NCBI GenBank assembly: GCA_044870185.1
Contig: JBIOYL010000083.1
Coordinates: 1-19,020, forward strand
Direction of reading: 5' to 3'
DNA length: 19,020 nt
From: JBIOYL01 sp044870185
Lineage (GTDB): Bacteria > Actinomycetota > CALGFH01
Shown: positions 7,169 through 13,391 of the stretch, one piece after another
Position numbering within the stretch: the first letter of the stretch is position 1
Layout: every line of letters begins with the position of its first letter
Program-made: the position numbers and the translations under genes
The notes under the pieces: generated by a model
Told to the model about the DNA's origin: nothing
What the model saw: only the letters and a program-made list of their open reading frames with translations
Databases searched by the model: none

Positions 7169-9469
7169 TCACCTGGGTGGCTGGATGGTGCCGGCGCTGC
7201 CGTCGACGGTCACCACCTGGCCGTCGTCCAGGCGGGCGGTGGCGTTGCCGGTGGCGACCACCGCGGGGATGCCGTACTCGCGGGCGACCAGAGAGGCGTG
7301 GGCGGCCAGGGTGCCGCCGTCGGTGACGACCGCGGCCGCGCGGGCGAACAGCGGCGTCCACGCCGGTGCGGTGGCCCGGGCGACCAGCACCTCGCCGGGT
7401 TGGAAGCGGTCGAAGTCACCAGGCCCGTGGACGATGCGGACCGGGCCGGTGGCGCGGCCGGGGCTGGCCGGCTGCCCGACGATCGCTCCCTCAGGCGCCG
7501 GGCTGGCGGTGCGCACGGCGTCCACGGCGGCCAGGAGCTCCTTGGCGAGCAGCCGGGGTGGCCGGCCGATGGTCAAGGGGGCGAGCAGGCGCCGCTGCCG
7601 CTCCCAGGTCGCCCGGCGCCGGCTGGCCACATCCTGCAGGGGCGCGCGGGCATCCAGCTCGGCGCGGGTCAGGAAGAACACGTCCTCGGCCCGGTCGATG
7701 ATGCCGTCGGCGTGGAGGGTCTCGCCCAGGCGCAGCGCGCAGCGGCGCAGCAGCGGCCAGCCGAGGGTGAGCTGGCGGGCCTGCTGCTCGCGGATGGTGG
7801 CGTAGCGCTGGGCGACCTCCAGCAACGCCCGGAACCGCGCCTGCAGCTGGGGCCGGTCGGCGAGCACCGCCACACACCGGGCGGTCAGGGCCTCGCGCCG
7901 GGCGGCCAGGTCGCGACGACGGTCGTCGGATGGCCGGGACGGCGGCCAGCCCAGCTCCCCGGCGGTCGGGTGGGCCCAGTCGAGGCTTTGGACCGCGTGG
8001 GCGGGCAGGTCGGGTGGGCTGCCGGGCAGCCCGACCAGCAGCTGCTGGACGCTGGCGTCGAGGGTGGCGGCCAGGTGCTGGCGGTAGAAGCTGGCCAGGG
8101 CACCCTCCATCTTCCAGGCCGAGCCGCCCACCACCGCCAGCGACCACAGCTGCTCGCCGGCGGCGGCGCCGACCTGGTCGACGATGGCGGCCAGCTGCTC
8201 GGGTGAGGCGGCCTGGAGCTGCTGCTCGCCCGCCTGGACCAGCTGCTGGTAGCGGGGCAGCAGGTCTTGGCGCCACTGCTCGGCCAGGCGGGCCAGCAGG
8301 CGCCGGTCGGCGGCGGCCGGGTCGCGGGCCGGGCCGAGCACCGCGTAGCGCATGAACCGCAGTAGCCGGCCGCGGCCCTGCGCAAGCGCGGCAAGGATCG
8401 CGGGCGGCGACAGCCGGGGGGTGGCGAGGTAGTACCAGCCGTTGATCGCCGCGTGCGGGAACGGCAGCGTCGTACCGACGTGGTCGCGGGTGGCCTGCAG
8501 CTCGCCATGGTCGAGCCGTTCCAGCAGCCAGTCGGCAAACAGTGGGGTCATCGGCTCGGGGAGCCACTCGCCCAGGCGCAGGTTGCGCATCCAGTAGCCG
8601 GGGGCGGGCGGCGTCCAGGTGACCGGGTCGGGCAGCGCCGTCATCGGCCGGGCCTGCAGCAGCCACAGCCCGCCGTCGTTGCCGTCGGTGTCGGTGGTGA
8701 TCGCCCACTCCAGGTCCTGCGGGGTGGCGAAGTGGTCGTGGACGCGGCGCGCCAGCGTGGCGATCTGGCGGGCCTGGTCGGTGGTGATCGCCTGTTCGGT
8801 CGCCCGCGTGCACCTGGCCTGGTCGTCGCGGACGACCCACTGGTCGCCGGTGGCCTGGCCAGCCACCAGCCGCTCCCCAAGGCCGCGCACGGCGGTGATG
8901 ACGACCTCGTCGCGGGCGCCGCTGACCGGGTTGGCGGTGAAGGCGACCCCGGCGGCGTCGGCCGCCACCATGACCTGGACCAGGACCGCCATCTGCGACC
9001 CGGAACGGTGAAGTGCTGCGGCCGCCCCGGGGTGGGCCTGCCGGTAGGCCGTCACGCGCGCCGAGGCGGCCGAGTCCACCACCTGTCGCACCGCCTCGGG
9101 CAGCTCGTCGAGGCGTACGTCCAGGATGGTCTCGTACTGGCCGGCGAACGAGGCACCGGCAAGGTCCTCGGCGGTGGCTGAGGAGCGCACCGCGAACCGC
9201 TGGCTCTGGCCGCCGCCGAGCTCGGCGGTGGCGCTGCGCAGCTGCGCGCACGCCTGCTCCCAGTCCGCGGTGGCGGCCGGGGTCACCACCATCCCGGCCG
9301 GCACTGGGAAGCCGGCCCCGGCCAGGCGCGCCAGGTTGGCCGCCTTGGCCCCCAGCAGCGCCCGCGCCTGGGCGGGGTCGAGACCGGCGGCCTCGGCGAG
9401 GCTGACGACGGGCGGGAGCATGTCAGGCTCGACCCGGCGGGGCTGCGCCTGGGGGGTCTGGTCGGCCAT
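7169..9469 (-). CDS. PEP/pyruvate-binding, PEP-utilising enzyme, rifampicin phosphotransferase-like
   Basis: A 766-residue, three-part enzyme. Residues about 20-280 form an ATP-grasp PPDK_N domain: GAKAANLARL, AVRSSATAEDLAG (93-105), SFAGQYET, FTANPVSG and the closing LLQARPMT (270-277). A long middle domain (about 285-650) would bind the substrate. The C-terminal PEP-utilisers swivelling domain has TDGGTLAAHASLVAREYGIP with the phospho-carrier histidine at about residue 724. This layout matches rifampicin phosphotransferase (ATP + rifampicin + H2O to AMP + phosphate + phosphorifampicin), but the protein is about 100 residues shorter than typical Rph, so the substrate is not certain. PEP synthase is less likely because the C-terminal TIM barrel is missing. 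The ATG is preceded by a GAGAGGAAG purine run. It overlaps the upstream TetR gene by 47 bp, arguing for co-transcription and control by that regulator. Confidence 0.85.
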   Translation of the reverse strand: MADQTPQAQPRRVEPDMLPPVVSLAEAAGLDPAQARALLGAKAANLARLAGAGFPVPAGMVVTPAATADWEQACAQLRSATAELGGGQSQRFAVRSSATAEDLAGASFAGQYETILDVRLDELPEAVRQVVDSAASARVTAYRQAHPGAAAALHRSGSQMAVLVQVMVAADAAGVAFTANPVSGARDEVVITAVRGLGERLVAGQATGDQWVVRDDQARCTRATEQAITTDQARQIATLARRVHDHFATPQDLEWAITTDTDGNDGGLWLLQARPMTALPDPVTWTPPAPGYWMRNLRLGEWLPEPMTPLFADWLLERLDHGELQATRDHVGTTLPFPHAAINGWYYLATPRLSPPAILAALAQGRGRLLRFMRYAVLGPARDPAAADRRLLARLAEQWRQDLLPRYQQLVQAGEQQLQAASPEQLAAIVDQVGAAAGEQLWSLAVVGGSAWKMEGALASFYRQHLAATLDASVQQLLVGLPGSPPDLPAHAVQSLDWAHPTAGELGWPPSRPSDDRRRDLAARREALTARCVAVLADRPQLQARFRALLEVAQRYATIREQQARQLTLGWPLLRRCALRLGETLHADGIIDRAEDVFFLTRAELDARAPLQDVASRRRATWERQRRLLAPLTIGRPPRLLAKELLAAVDAVRTASPAPEGAIVGQPASPGRATGPVRIVHGPGDFDRFQPGEVLVARATAPAWTPLFARAAAVVTDGGTLAAHASLVAREYGIPAVVATGNATARLDDGQVVTVDGSAGTIQPPR

Positions 9470-10331
9470 CGTGCTCGCTTCCTCTCCTCGGGATGCCTTG
9501 TTGGCGCTGGTGCTGCTCGCCGTCGCCGGTGGTCATGGCCCGCAGCCAGATCCCGACCAGCTCGTCGACGACCTGCTCCAGGGGCATGCCCGCTCCGCGG
9601 CCAACGCTGGGCTGGGAACCGGGCGGCGCCTGCATGAGCAGATGCATCACGATCGGGCCGGCCAGGGCCTCGAGGGCCAGGACCGGGTCCATCCGGCGCA
9701 GGCGGCCGGCGGCCATCTGCTCGGCCAGGTAGCCAGCCACCAGCGGCAGGGTGCGCATCGCCTGGGCCGCATCCTGGGCGTGGGCGCCGGGGTGGCGGTC
9801 GGACGCACCGCGGGACAACTCGAACAGCAGCTGCAGCAGCAGGCCGATGTGGCCGTCCATGGCGGCGGCCATCGCCTGGGCGACCGCTGGGATGACCTCG
9901 GCCGGGGGTCGGTCGCCGCTGGCCTCCAGCACGGCCGCGATTGGCTCGAAGGGGGAGAAGCGCCGGACCAGCTCGGCGAACAGCGCCTGTTTGCCGGGAA
10001 ACAGCCGGTACAACGTGGCGCGGGAGACCCCGGCGCCGGCAGCCAGCTCGTCCATGGACAGCTCGGACAGGCCACGCCGGCCGACCAGCTCCAGCGCCGT
10101 GTCCAGGACGCGGCGGCGGACCGTTGGCGGCGGCCGCAGGCCGAGCTCACGAAGCAGGTCCTGTTGGCTGCCGAACAGCCGATACAGGGTGGCACGGGAG
10201 ACGCCGGCGGCGGTGGCAAGCTCGTCCATGGACAGGGCGGCCAAGCGCTCCCGACCTTGGTGTTGGCTGCCGCGTCCGCGGGCGGCAAGCGCTGCGAGGG
10301 CCTGCTGTCTGGAGATCCCCGCTGCTGGCAT
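9423..10331 (-). CDS. TetR family regulator with two tandem HTH units
   Basis: A 302-residue regulator, longer than the usual 190-230. It contains two copies of the TetR_N core: residues 33-60 (LSMDELATAAGVSRATLYRL...) and residues 91-118 (LSMDELAAGAGVSRATLYRL...), 21 of 28 positions identical and 58 residues apart. The second copy has a full helix 1 (RRRVLDTALELVGRRG). The first lacks a canonical one, having a basic Gln-rich stretch instead. After copy 2 comes a normal all-helical ligand-binding domain (about 120-275) and a charged tail. The last 15 codons overlap the start of the phosphotransferase gene. The ATG at 10331 has no ribosome binding site and lies six bases after a -10-like TAGTAT, so the message is probably leaderless. 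A perfect inverted repeat covers its promoter, suggesting autoregulation. The TetR family call is secure; the consequence of the double HTH is open. Confidence 0.85.
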   Translation of the reverse strand: MPAAGISRQQALAALAARGRGSQHQGRERLAALSMDELATAAGVSRATLYRLFGSQQDLLRELGLRPPPTVRRRVLDTALELVGRRGLSELSMDELAAGAGVSRATLYRLFPGKQALFAELVRRFSPFEPIAAVLEASGDRPPAEVIPAVAQAMAAAMDGHIGLLLQLLFELSRGASDRHPGAHAQDAAQAMRTLPLVAGYLAEQMAAGRLRRMDPVLALEALAGPIVMHLLMQAPPGSQPSVGRGAGMPLEQVVDELVGIWLRAMTTGDGEQHQRQQGIPRRGSEHDGRPDPPGAAPPGRA

Positions 10332-10337
10332 GAGACT

Positions 10338-10370
10338 ATACTAGACGAGATGTCGCGACTCGTCTAGTAT
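10338..10370 (-). promoter_or_regulatory. tetR promoter covered by a perfect 12-bp inverted repeat (operator)
   Basis: ATACTAGACGAG (10338-10349) and CTCGTCTAGTAT (10359-10370) are exact reverse complements separated by 9 nt. On the - strand the distal arm contains TAGACG (10361-10366, -35-like) and the proximal arm TAGTAT (10338-10343, -10-like), spaced 17 bp. The -10 lies six bases before the ATG. A dimer bound here would block both boxes. The palindrome directly abuts the arsM stop codon, so it might also act as an arsM terminator hairpin. Confidence 0.7.
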
Positions 10371-11219
10371 CTAATCGATCCAGCGGGCCGTGGCGCCCAG
10401 GGGCTGCGTGGTGGCGTCGGTGGGCTTGGTCGCCTTGACGATGGCGCCATGCAGCCCGTCGGCGACCTGGTGGGTGAAGGTGACCGACACCTCGGCGAAC
10501 CCGGCCGCGGCCAGCTGGGCCTCGTACTCGCCCTTGGCGAGGGCCCCGGCGATGCAACCCACGTAGCTGCCCCGCTCGGCCCGGTCCTCAGCGGTGAGGC
10601 GGTCCTCGGCCACGATGTCGCTGATGCCGATGCGGCCGCCCGGCTTGAGGACCCGGAAGGTCTCGGCGAACACCGCCGGCTTGTCCACCGACAGGTTGAC
10701 CACGCAGTTGGAGATCACCACGTCGACCGTGGCGGCCGGCAACGGGATGGCCTCGATCTGGCCCTTGAGGAACTCCACGTTGGTGGCGCCGGCGTCGGCC
10801 GCGTTGCGGCGGGCCAGGGCCAGCATCTCCTCGGTCATGTCCAGCCCGTACGCCGTGCCGGTGGGGCCGACCCGCCTGGCGGAGAGCAGCACGTCGATGC
10901 CGCCGCCGGAGCCGAGGTCCAGGACGGTCTCACCCTCGCGCAGCTCGGCCACGGCGGTCGGGTTGCCGCAGCCCAGGCTGGCCAGCACCGCGGCGTCGGG
11001 CAGGGCGTCGCGGTCGGCGGCGGTGTACAGCTCGGCGCCGATGCCGGGCTCCTCGACGGTCCCGGCGCCACAGCAGCCGCTGTCGCAGCCACAGTCGGTG
11101 GGCTGGCCGCAGCCACAGCCTGCTTGGCCGCTGGTGACGTGGGTGGCGGCGGCGGCGTAGCGGGCGCGGACCTGCTCGCGGAGCTGGTCGGTGGTGGCGG
11201 TGGTCTGCTGGTCGCTCAT
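10371..11219 (-). CDS. arsM: Arsenite S-adenosylmethionine methyltransferase
   Basis: A 282-residue cytosolic enzyme that methylates As(III) using S-adenosylmethionine. The SAM site VLDLGSGGGIDV is at residues 99-110, followed by the acidic strand end GLDMTEEML. Conserved arsenic-binding cysteines appear as ISNCVVNLS (Cys172) and SYVGCIAGAL (Cys222), with SLGCGNPTAV (Cys84) typical of the family. An N-terminal Cys-rich stretch (Cys35, 37, 43, 45, 49, 50) could supply the further cysteines used by ArsM enzymes. The ATG at 11219 overlaps the arsR stop as ATGA, so translation is coupled to arsR; the frame open further upstream is antisense or shadow sequence. Function is well supported by motifs and context. 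Confidence 0.92.
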   Translation of the reverse strand: MSDQQTTATTDQLREQVRARYAAAATHVTSGQAGCGCGQPTDCGCDSGCCGAGTVEEPGIGAELYTAADRDALPDAAVLASLGCGNPTAVAELREGETVLDLGSGGGIDVLLSARRVGPTGTAYGLDMTEEMLALARRNAADAGATNVEFLKGQIEAIPLPAATVDVVISNCVVNLSVDKPAVFAETFRVLKPGGRIGISDIVAEDRLTAEDRAERGSYVGCIAGALAKGEYEAQLAAAGFAEVSVTFTHQVADGLHGAIVKATKPTDATTQPLGATARWID

Positions 11220-11581
11220 GGGGTGGCTCCGTGGAGGTCGGTGGCGGCGGCCAGGCGGCCGAGGGCGTCGCGGTTGAGGGAGTAGTAGGCCCAGGTGCCG
11301 CGCTGCTCGCGCCAGAGCAGCCCGGCCTGGACGAGCTTCTTGAGGTGGTGGCTGACGGTCGGCTGGCTTAGGCCGAGCGGGCCGGTGAAGTCGCACACGC
11401 AGACCGGCTCGGCGCTGGTGGCCAGCAGGTTGACGATCTTGACCCGGTGGGGGTCGGCCAGGGCCTTGAACAGCTGCGCGGTGGCCTCGGCCTGGTCGTC
11501 CGAGAGCGACGGCGCCCCGAGCGGTGCGCAGCAGGCCGCCGGCACCGTCGCGGTGGCGGCCGTGGTGGTCGCGGTGCTCAT
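11216..11581 (-). CDS. arsR: ArsR family arsenic-responsive repressor
   Basis: A 121-residue winged-helix repressor. The DNA-recognition helix is in LSQPTVSHHLKKLVQAGLL and the wing in GTWAYYSLN. Metal-sensing cysteines are visible as EPVCVCDF (Cys61 and Cys63, the classic ArsR CxC) plus an N-terminal pair Cys17-Cys18, which resembles the extra cysteine pair of the Corynebacterium glutamicum ArsR type. The start at 11581 overlaps the stop of a short upstream frame (ATGA) and the stop overlaps arsM (ATGA), so the three frames form a tightly coupled operon. Arsenite binding should release it from the inverted repeat at 11702-11750 (inference). Confidence 0.9.
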   Translation of the reverse strand: MSTATTTAATATVPAACCAPLGAPSLSDDQAEATAQLFKALADPHRVKIVNLLATSAEPVCVCDFTGPLGLSQPTVSHHLKKLVQAGLLWREQRGTWAYYSLNRDALGRLAAATDLHGATP

Positions 11582-11688
11582 CGCCGGCCAGCCTGGAAGG
11601 TCATGGTGCTGGCCCCGGCCTGCTCGGGCAGGGCGTCGGGGCGGCAGCGAGCCTGCGGGACCACCTCCAGGGCAGGGGTAACGCTCAT
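11578..11688 (-). CDS. 36-residue leader ORF, translationally coupled to arsR
   Basis: A short frame starting ATGAGCGTTACC at 11688. It has an AGGAG six bases upstream, a far better ribosome binding site than arsR itself has. Its TGA (11580-11578) overlaps the arsR ATG as ATGA. The product (MSVTPALEVVPQARCRPDAL...) has one cysteine and no recognised domain. Its likely role is to load ribosomes for arsR by termination-reinitiation; a functional peptide is also possible. It is too short for coding statistics, so the evidence is the binding site and the exact overlap. Confidence 0.55.
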   Translation of the reverse strand: MSVTPALEVVPQARCRPDALPEQAGASTMTFQAGRR

Positions 11689-11701
11689 GCGTCGCTCCTA
11701 G

Positions 11702-11750
11702 ATTGATGATTGTCGATGCTATACTGCGCCATGCATCGACGACTGTCAAT
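11702..11750 (-). promoter_or_regulatory. ars operon promoter and ArsR-type operator
   Basis: On the - strand a perfect TTGACA (11744-11749) is followed after 17 bp by CAGTAT (11721-11726), giving a start about 25 bases before the leader ORF. An imperfect 18-bp inverted repeat, 11702-11719 against 11733-11750 (14 of 18 paired), spans both boxes. The + strand of the same site contains TATACT (11720-11725), a possible -10 in the opposite direction, without a good -35. ArsR binding is inferred from position. Confidence 0.6.
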
Positions 11751-11779
11751 GCGCTGTGTGAGCGCGCACCGAGTGGCCC

Positions 11780-11815
11780 TTGCCGGCGCGTTGTGATCAA
11801 CTTACGTTGATCTAG
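11780..11815 (+). promoter_or_regulatory. Promoter and ArsR box of the arsR-arsC fusion gene
   Basis: A perfect inverted repeat GATCAAC-TTAC-GTTGATC lies at 11795-11812 and matches the ArsR-type ATCAA-N6-TTGAT pattern. It covers a candidate -10 TACGTT (11803-11808), 17 bp after TTGCCG (11780-11785). Transcription would start at or next to the ATG at 11816, a leaderless message; there is no ribosome binding site. Confidence 0.6.
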
Positions 11816-12862
11816 ATGACCTCGACCGTAGCACCCGCCACCCGAACCGCCAGCCCCGATGTGCTGCCGGTCGAGCTGGCCCGGGCGCTTGGCGATCCGC
11901 TGCGCTGGCGGATCGTGGAGCTGCTGGCCACCGAGCAGCTGTGCGTCGCCCACCTGGCCGACGAGCTGCACACCGCCCAGCCGCTGGTCAGCCACCACCT
12001 CAAGGTGCTGCGCGAGGCCGGCCTGATCGAGCCCGACCGCTGCCGCTACTGGACCTACTATCGGCTGCAGCCCGGCGCTCTCGTCCGGCTGGCCGCCACG
12101 CTGGGGCTGCTGGCCCGCTCGGCGCCGAGCGGGATCGCCTGCCGGCGGCTGGCCCCTGGCGCCGACCCCGCCTCGTCCGCTGCTGCCCGACCCGTCGTGC
12201 CCGAAAGAGGCATGCCCATGCCGTTGCGCGACCAGCCGATGGACCCGATCAGCTGCTACACCTTCGCCGGCTCGACCGAGCAGCTGGCCCAGGAGTTCCG
12301 CGGGATCTTCTCGCCGGAGACCATCCAGCGCTACGTCAACGAGTCCATCGACCGGCTGTCTGGCGCGCGGGTGGTCGACTTCATCCCGCTGTTCGTGCAC
12401 CGCTTCGCCCGCGAACAGCTGCGCGCCCTGGCCCAATCGGAGGGAGCCATCGTGAAGGACGTGCCCGAGGTGCTGTTCGTCTGCGTGCACAATGCCGGCC
12501 GCTCCCAGATGGCCGCCGCCCTGCTGGACCACCACGCCAAGGGCCGGGTGCATGTCCGCTCGGCCGGCTCGGATCCGACCGACCAGATCAACCCGGCGGT
12601 GGTGGCCGCGATGGCCGAGTGGGGCATCGACCTGTCCCGGGAGTTCCCCAAGCCGCTGACCGACGAGTTCGTCAAGGCCGCCGACGTGGTGATCACGATG
12701 GGCTGCGGCGATGCCTGCCCGATCTACCCGGGCAGGCACTACGAGGACTGGGAGCTCCAGGACCCGGCCGGCCAGCCCGTCGAGGTGGTGCGGCGCATCC
12801 GCGATGACATCGACGCCCGCGTCCAGCAGCTCTTGGCCGAGCTGGTGCCGGCCTCGACCTGA
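11816..12862 (+). CDS. arsC: ArsR / three-helix-bundle / arsenate reductase (LMW-PTP type ArsC) fusion
   Basis: A 348-residue fusion. Residues 15-95 are an ArsR winged helix (LGDPLRWRIVELLA; QPLVSHHLKVLREAGL), with single cysteines at 43 and 76 in place of the usual CxC. Residues about 150-205 form a small helical domain (SPETIQRYVNESIDRL) found before many actinobacterial ArsC proteins. Residues 216-348 are a low-molecular-weight phosphatase-type arsenate reductase with the P-loop CVHNAGRS (catalytic Cys223, Arg229) and a second pair, Cys297 and Cys301, in MGCGDACP. It would reduce As(V) to As(III), the substrate of the divergent arsM. An internal ATG at 12218 (Met135) has GAGG seven bases upstream and could yield a free reductase. 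Thioredoxin or mycothiol as electron donor cannot be decided here. Confidence 0.88.
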   Translation: MTSTVAPATRTASPDVLPVELARALGDPLRWRIVELLATEQLCVAHLADELHTAQPLVSHHLKVLREAGLIEPDRCRYWTYYRLQPGALVRLAATLGLLARSAPSGIACRRLAPGADPASSAAARPVVPERGMPMPLRDQPMDPISCYTFAGSTEQLAQEFRGIFSPETIQRYVNESIDRLSGARVVDFIPLFVHRFAREQLRALAQSEGAIVKDVPEVLFVCVHNAGRSQMAAALLDHHAKGRVHVRSAGSDPTDQINPAVVAAMAEWGIDLSREFPKPLTDEFVKAADVVITMGCGDACPIYPGRHYEDWELQDPAGQPVEVVRRIRDDIDARVQQLLAELVPAST

Positions 12863-12959
12863 GCCACGCCCGTAAACATCCGACCAGACCGCGGCTTGTG
12901 CTGCCGCATCAATCCAGTGTGGGCAGGGCGCGAGTGCTGGAGAAGCCACGAGGGGATGC

Positions 12960-13385
12960 ATGAGCGCCGCGGTCGAAGCCGAGCTCGCCGTCGAGCAGGA
13001 CGCCGGGTGCGGCTGCGCCTCTCCCGACTACATCCACGACGCCACCGTCGGCGGCTCCAACGCCATCGGCCCGCTCCGCGCGACGGCCCGGCGGTTCCCC
13101 CGACCTGGTGGCGCGCCTTGGCGGGCTGCCGCGCTACCTCACCGCCAGCATCGCTGGGGAGCGGTCGGGATCGTCCACGGCGACCCCGAGTCGCTTGCCG
13201 GCTGGCGGCTGGCCCTGGAGGCGGCGGCGCTGTCGAGGTCTGACCACCCGACCCGCCGGCCTGGGCGACGCTGTCCTGCCTGCCGGGTAGGGTGGACGCC
13301 GGCTCCGGCCGACCGGAGCGATGACCGTAACAGTCGCCAACCCCACCGGCGGCACCGTGGTCAGCCTGGTAGCGAAAGGACGTGA
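12960..13385 (+). pseudogene. Frameshifted phosphoesterase-like remnant
   Basis: One frame runs uninterrupted for 141 codons, but the protein sense jumps between frames. VGGSNAIGPLRATARRFP (frame 3) continues as DLVARLGGLPRYLTASIAGER in frame 1 after an extra C in the run at 13097-13101. It then returns to frame 3 as VGIVHGDPESLAGWRLALEA after one missing G near 13164. Rejoined, the text reads as one protein with a GIVHGD motif like that of calcineurin-type metallophosphoesterases. The family assignment is tentative. After about 13240 no frame makes sense as that family, so the 3' part is also lost. The start codon has GAGGGG just upstream. Homopolymer sequencing errors could explain the indels, but not the missing end. 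Confidence 0.45.
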
Positions 13386-13391
13386 GCGGCA

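Noticed and set aside
8453..9181. Long + strand frames antisense to the phosphotransferase gene
   Set aside because: Compositional shadows of a GC3-rich gene; the - strand protein has clear catalytic motifs throughout.
7169..9469. Calling the gene PEP synthase (ppsA) or pyruvate phosphate dikinase
   Set aside because: The C-terminal PEP-binding TIM barrel of those enzymes is absent; the protein ends right after the phosphohistidine domain, as in Rph.
9976..10239. Tandem DNA repeat or assembly duplication inside tetR
   Set aside because: The two HTH-encoding stretches differ at many third codon positions and in flanking helices, so this is an old coding duplication rather than an assembly artefact.
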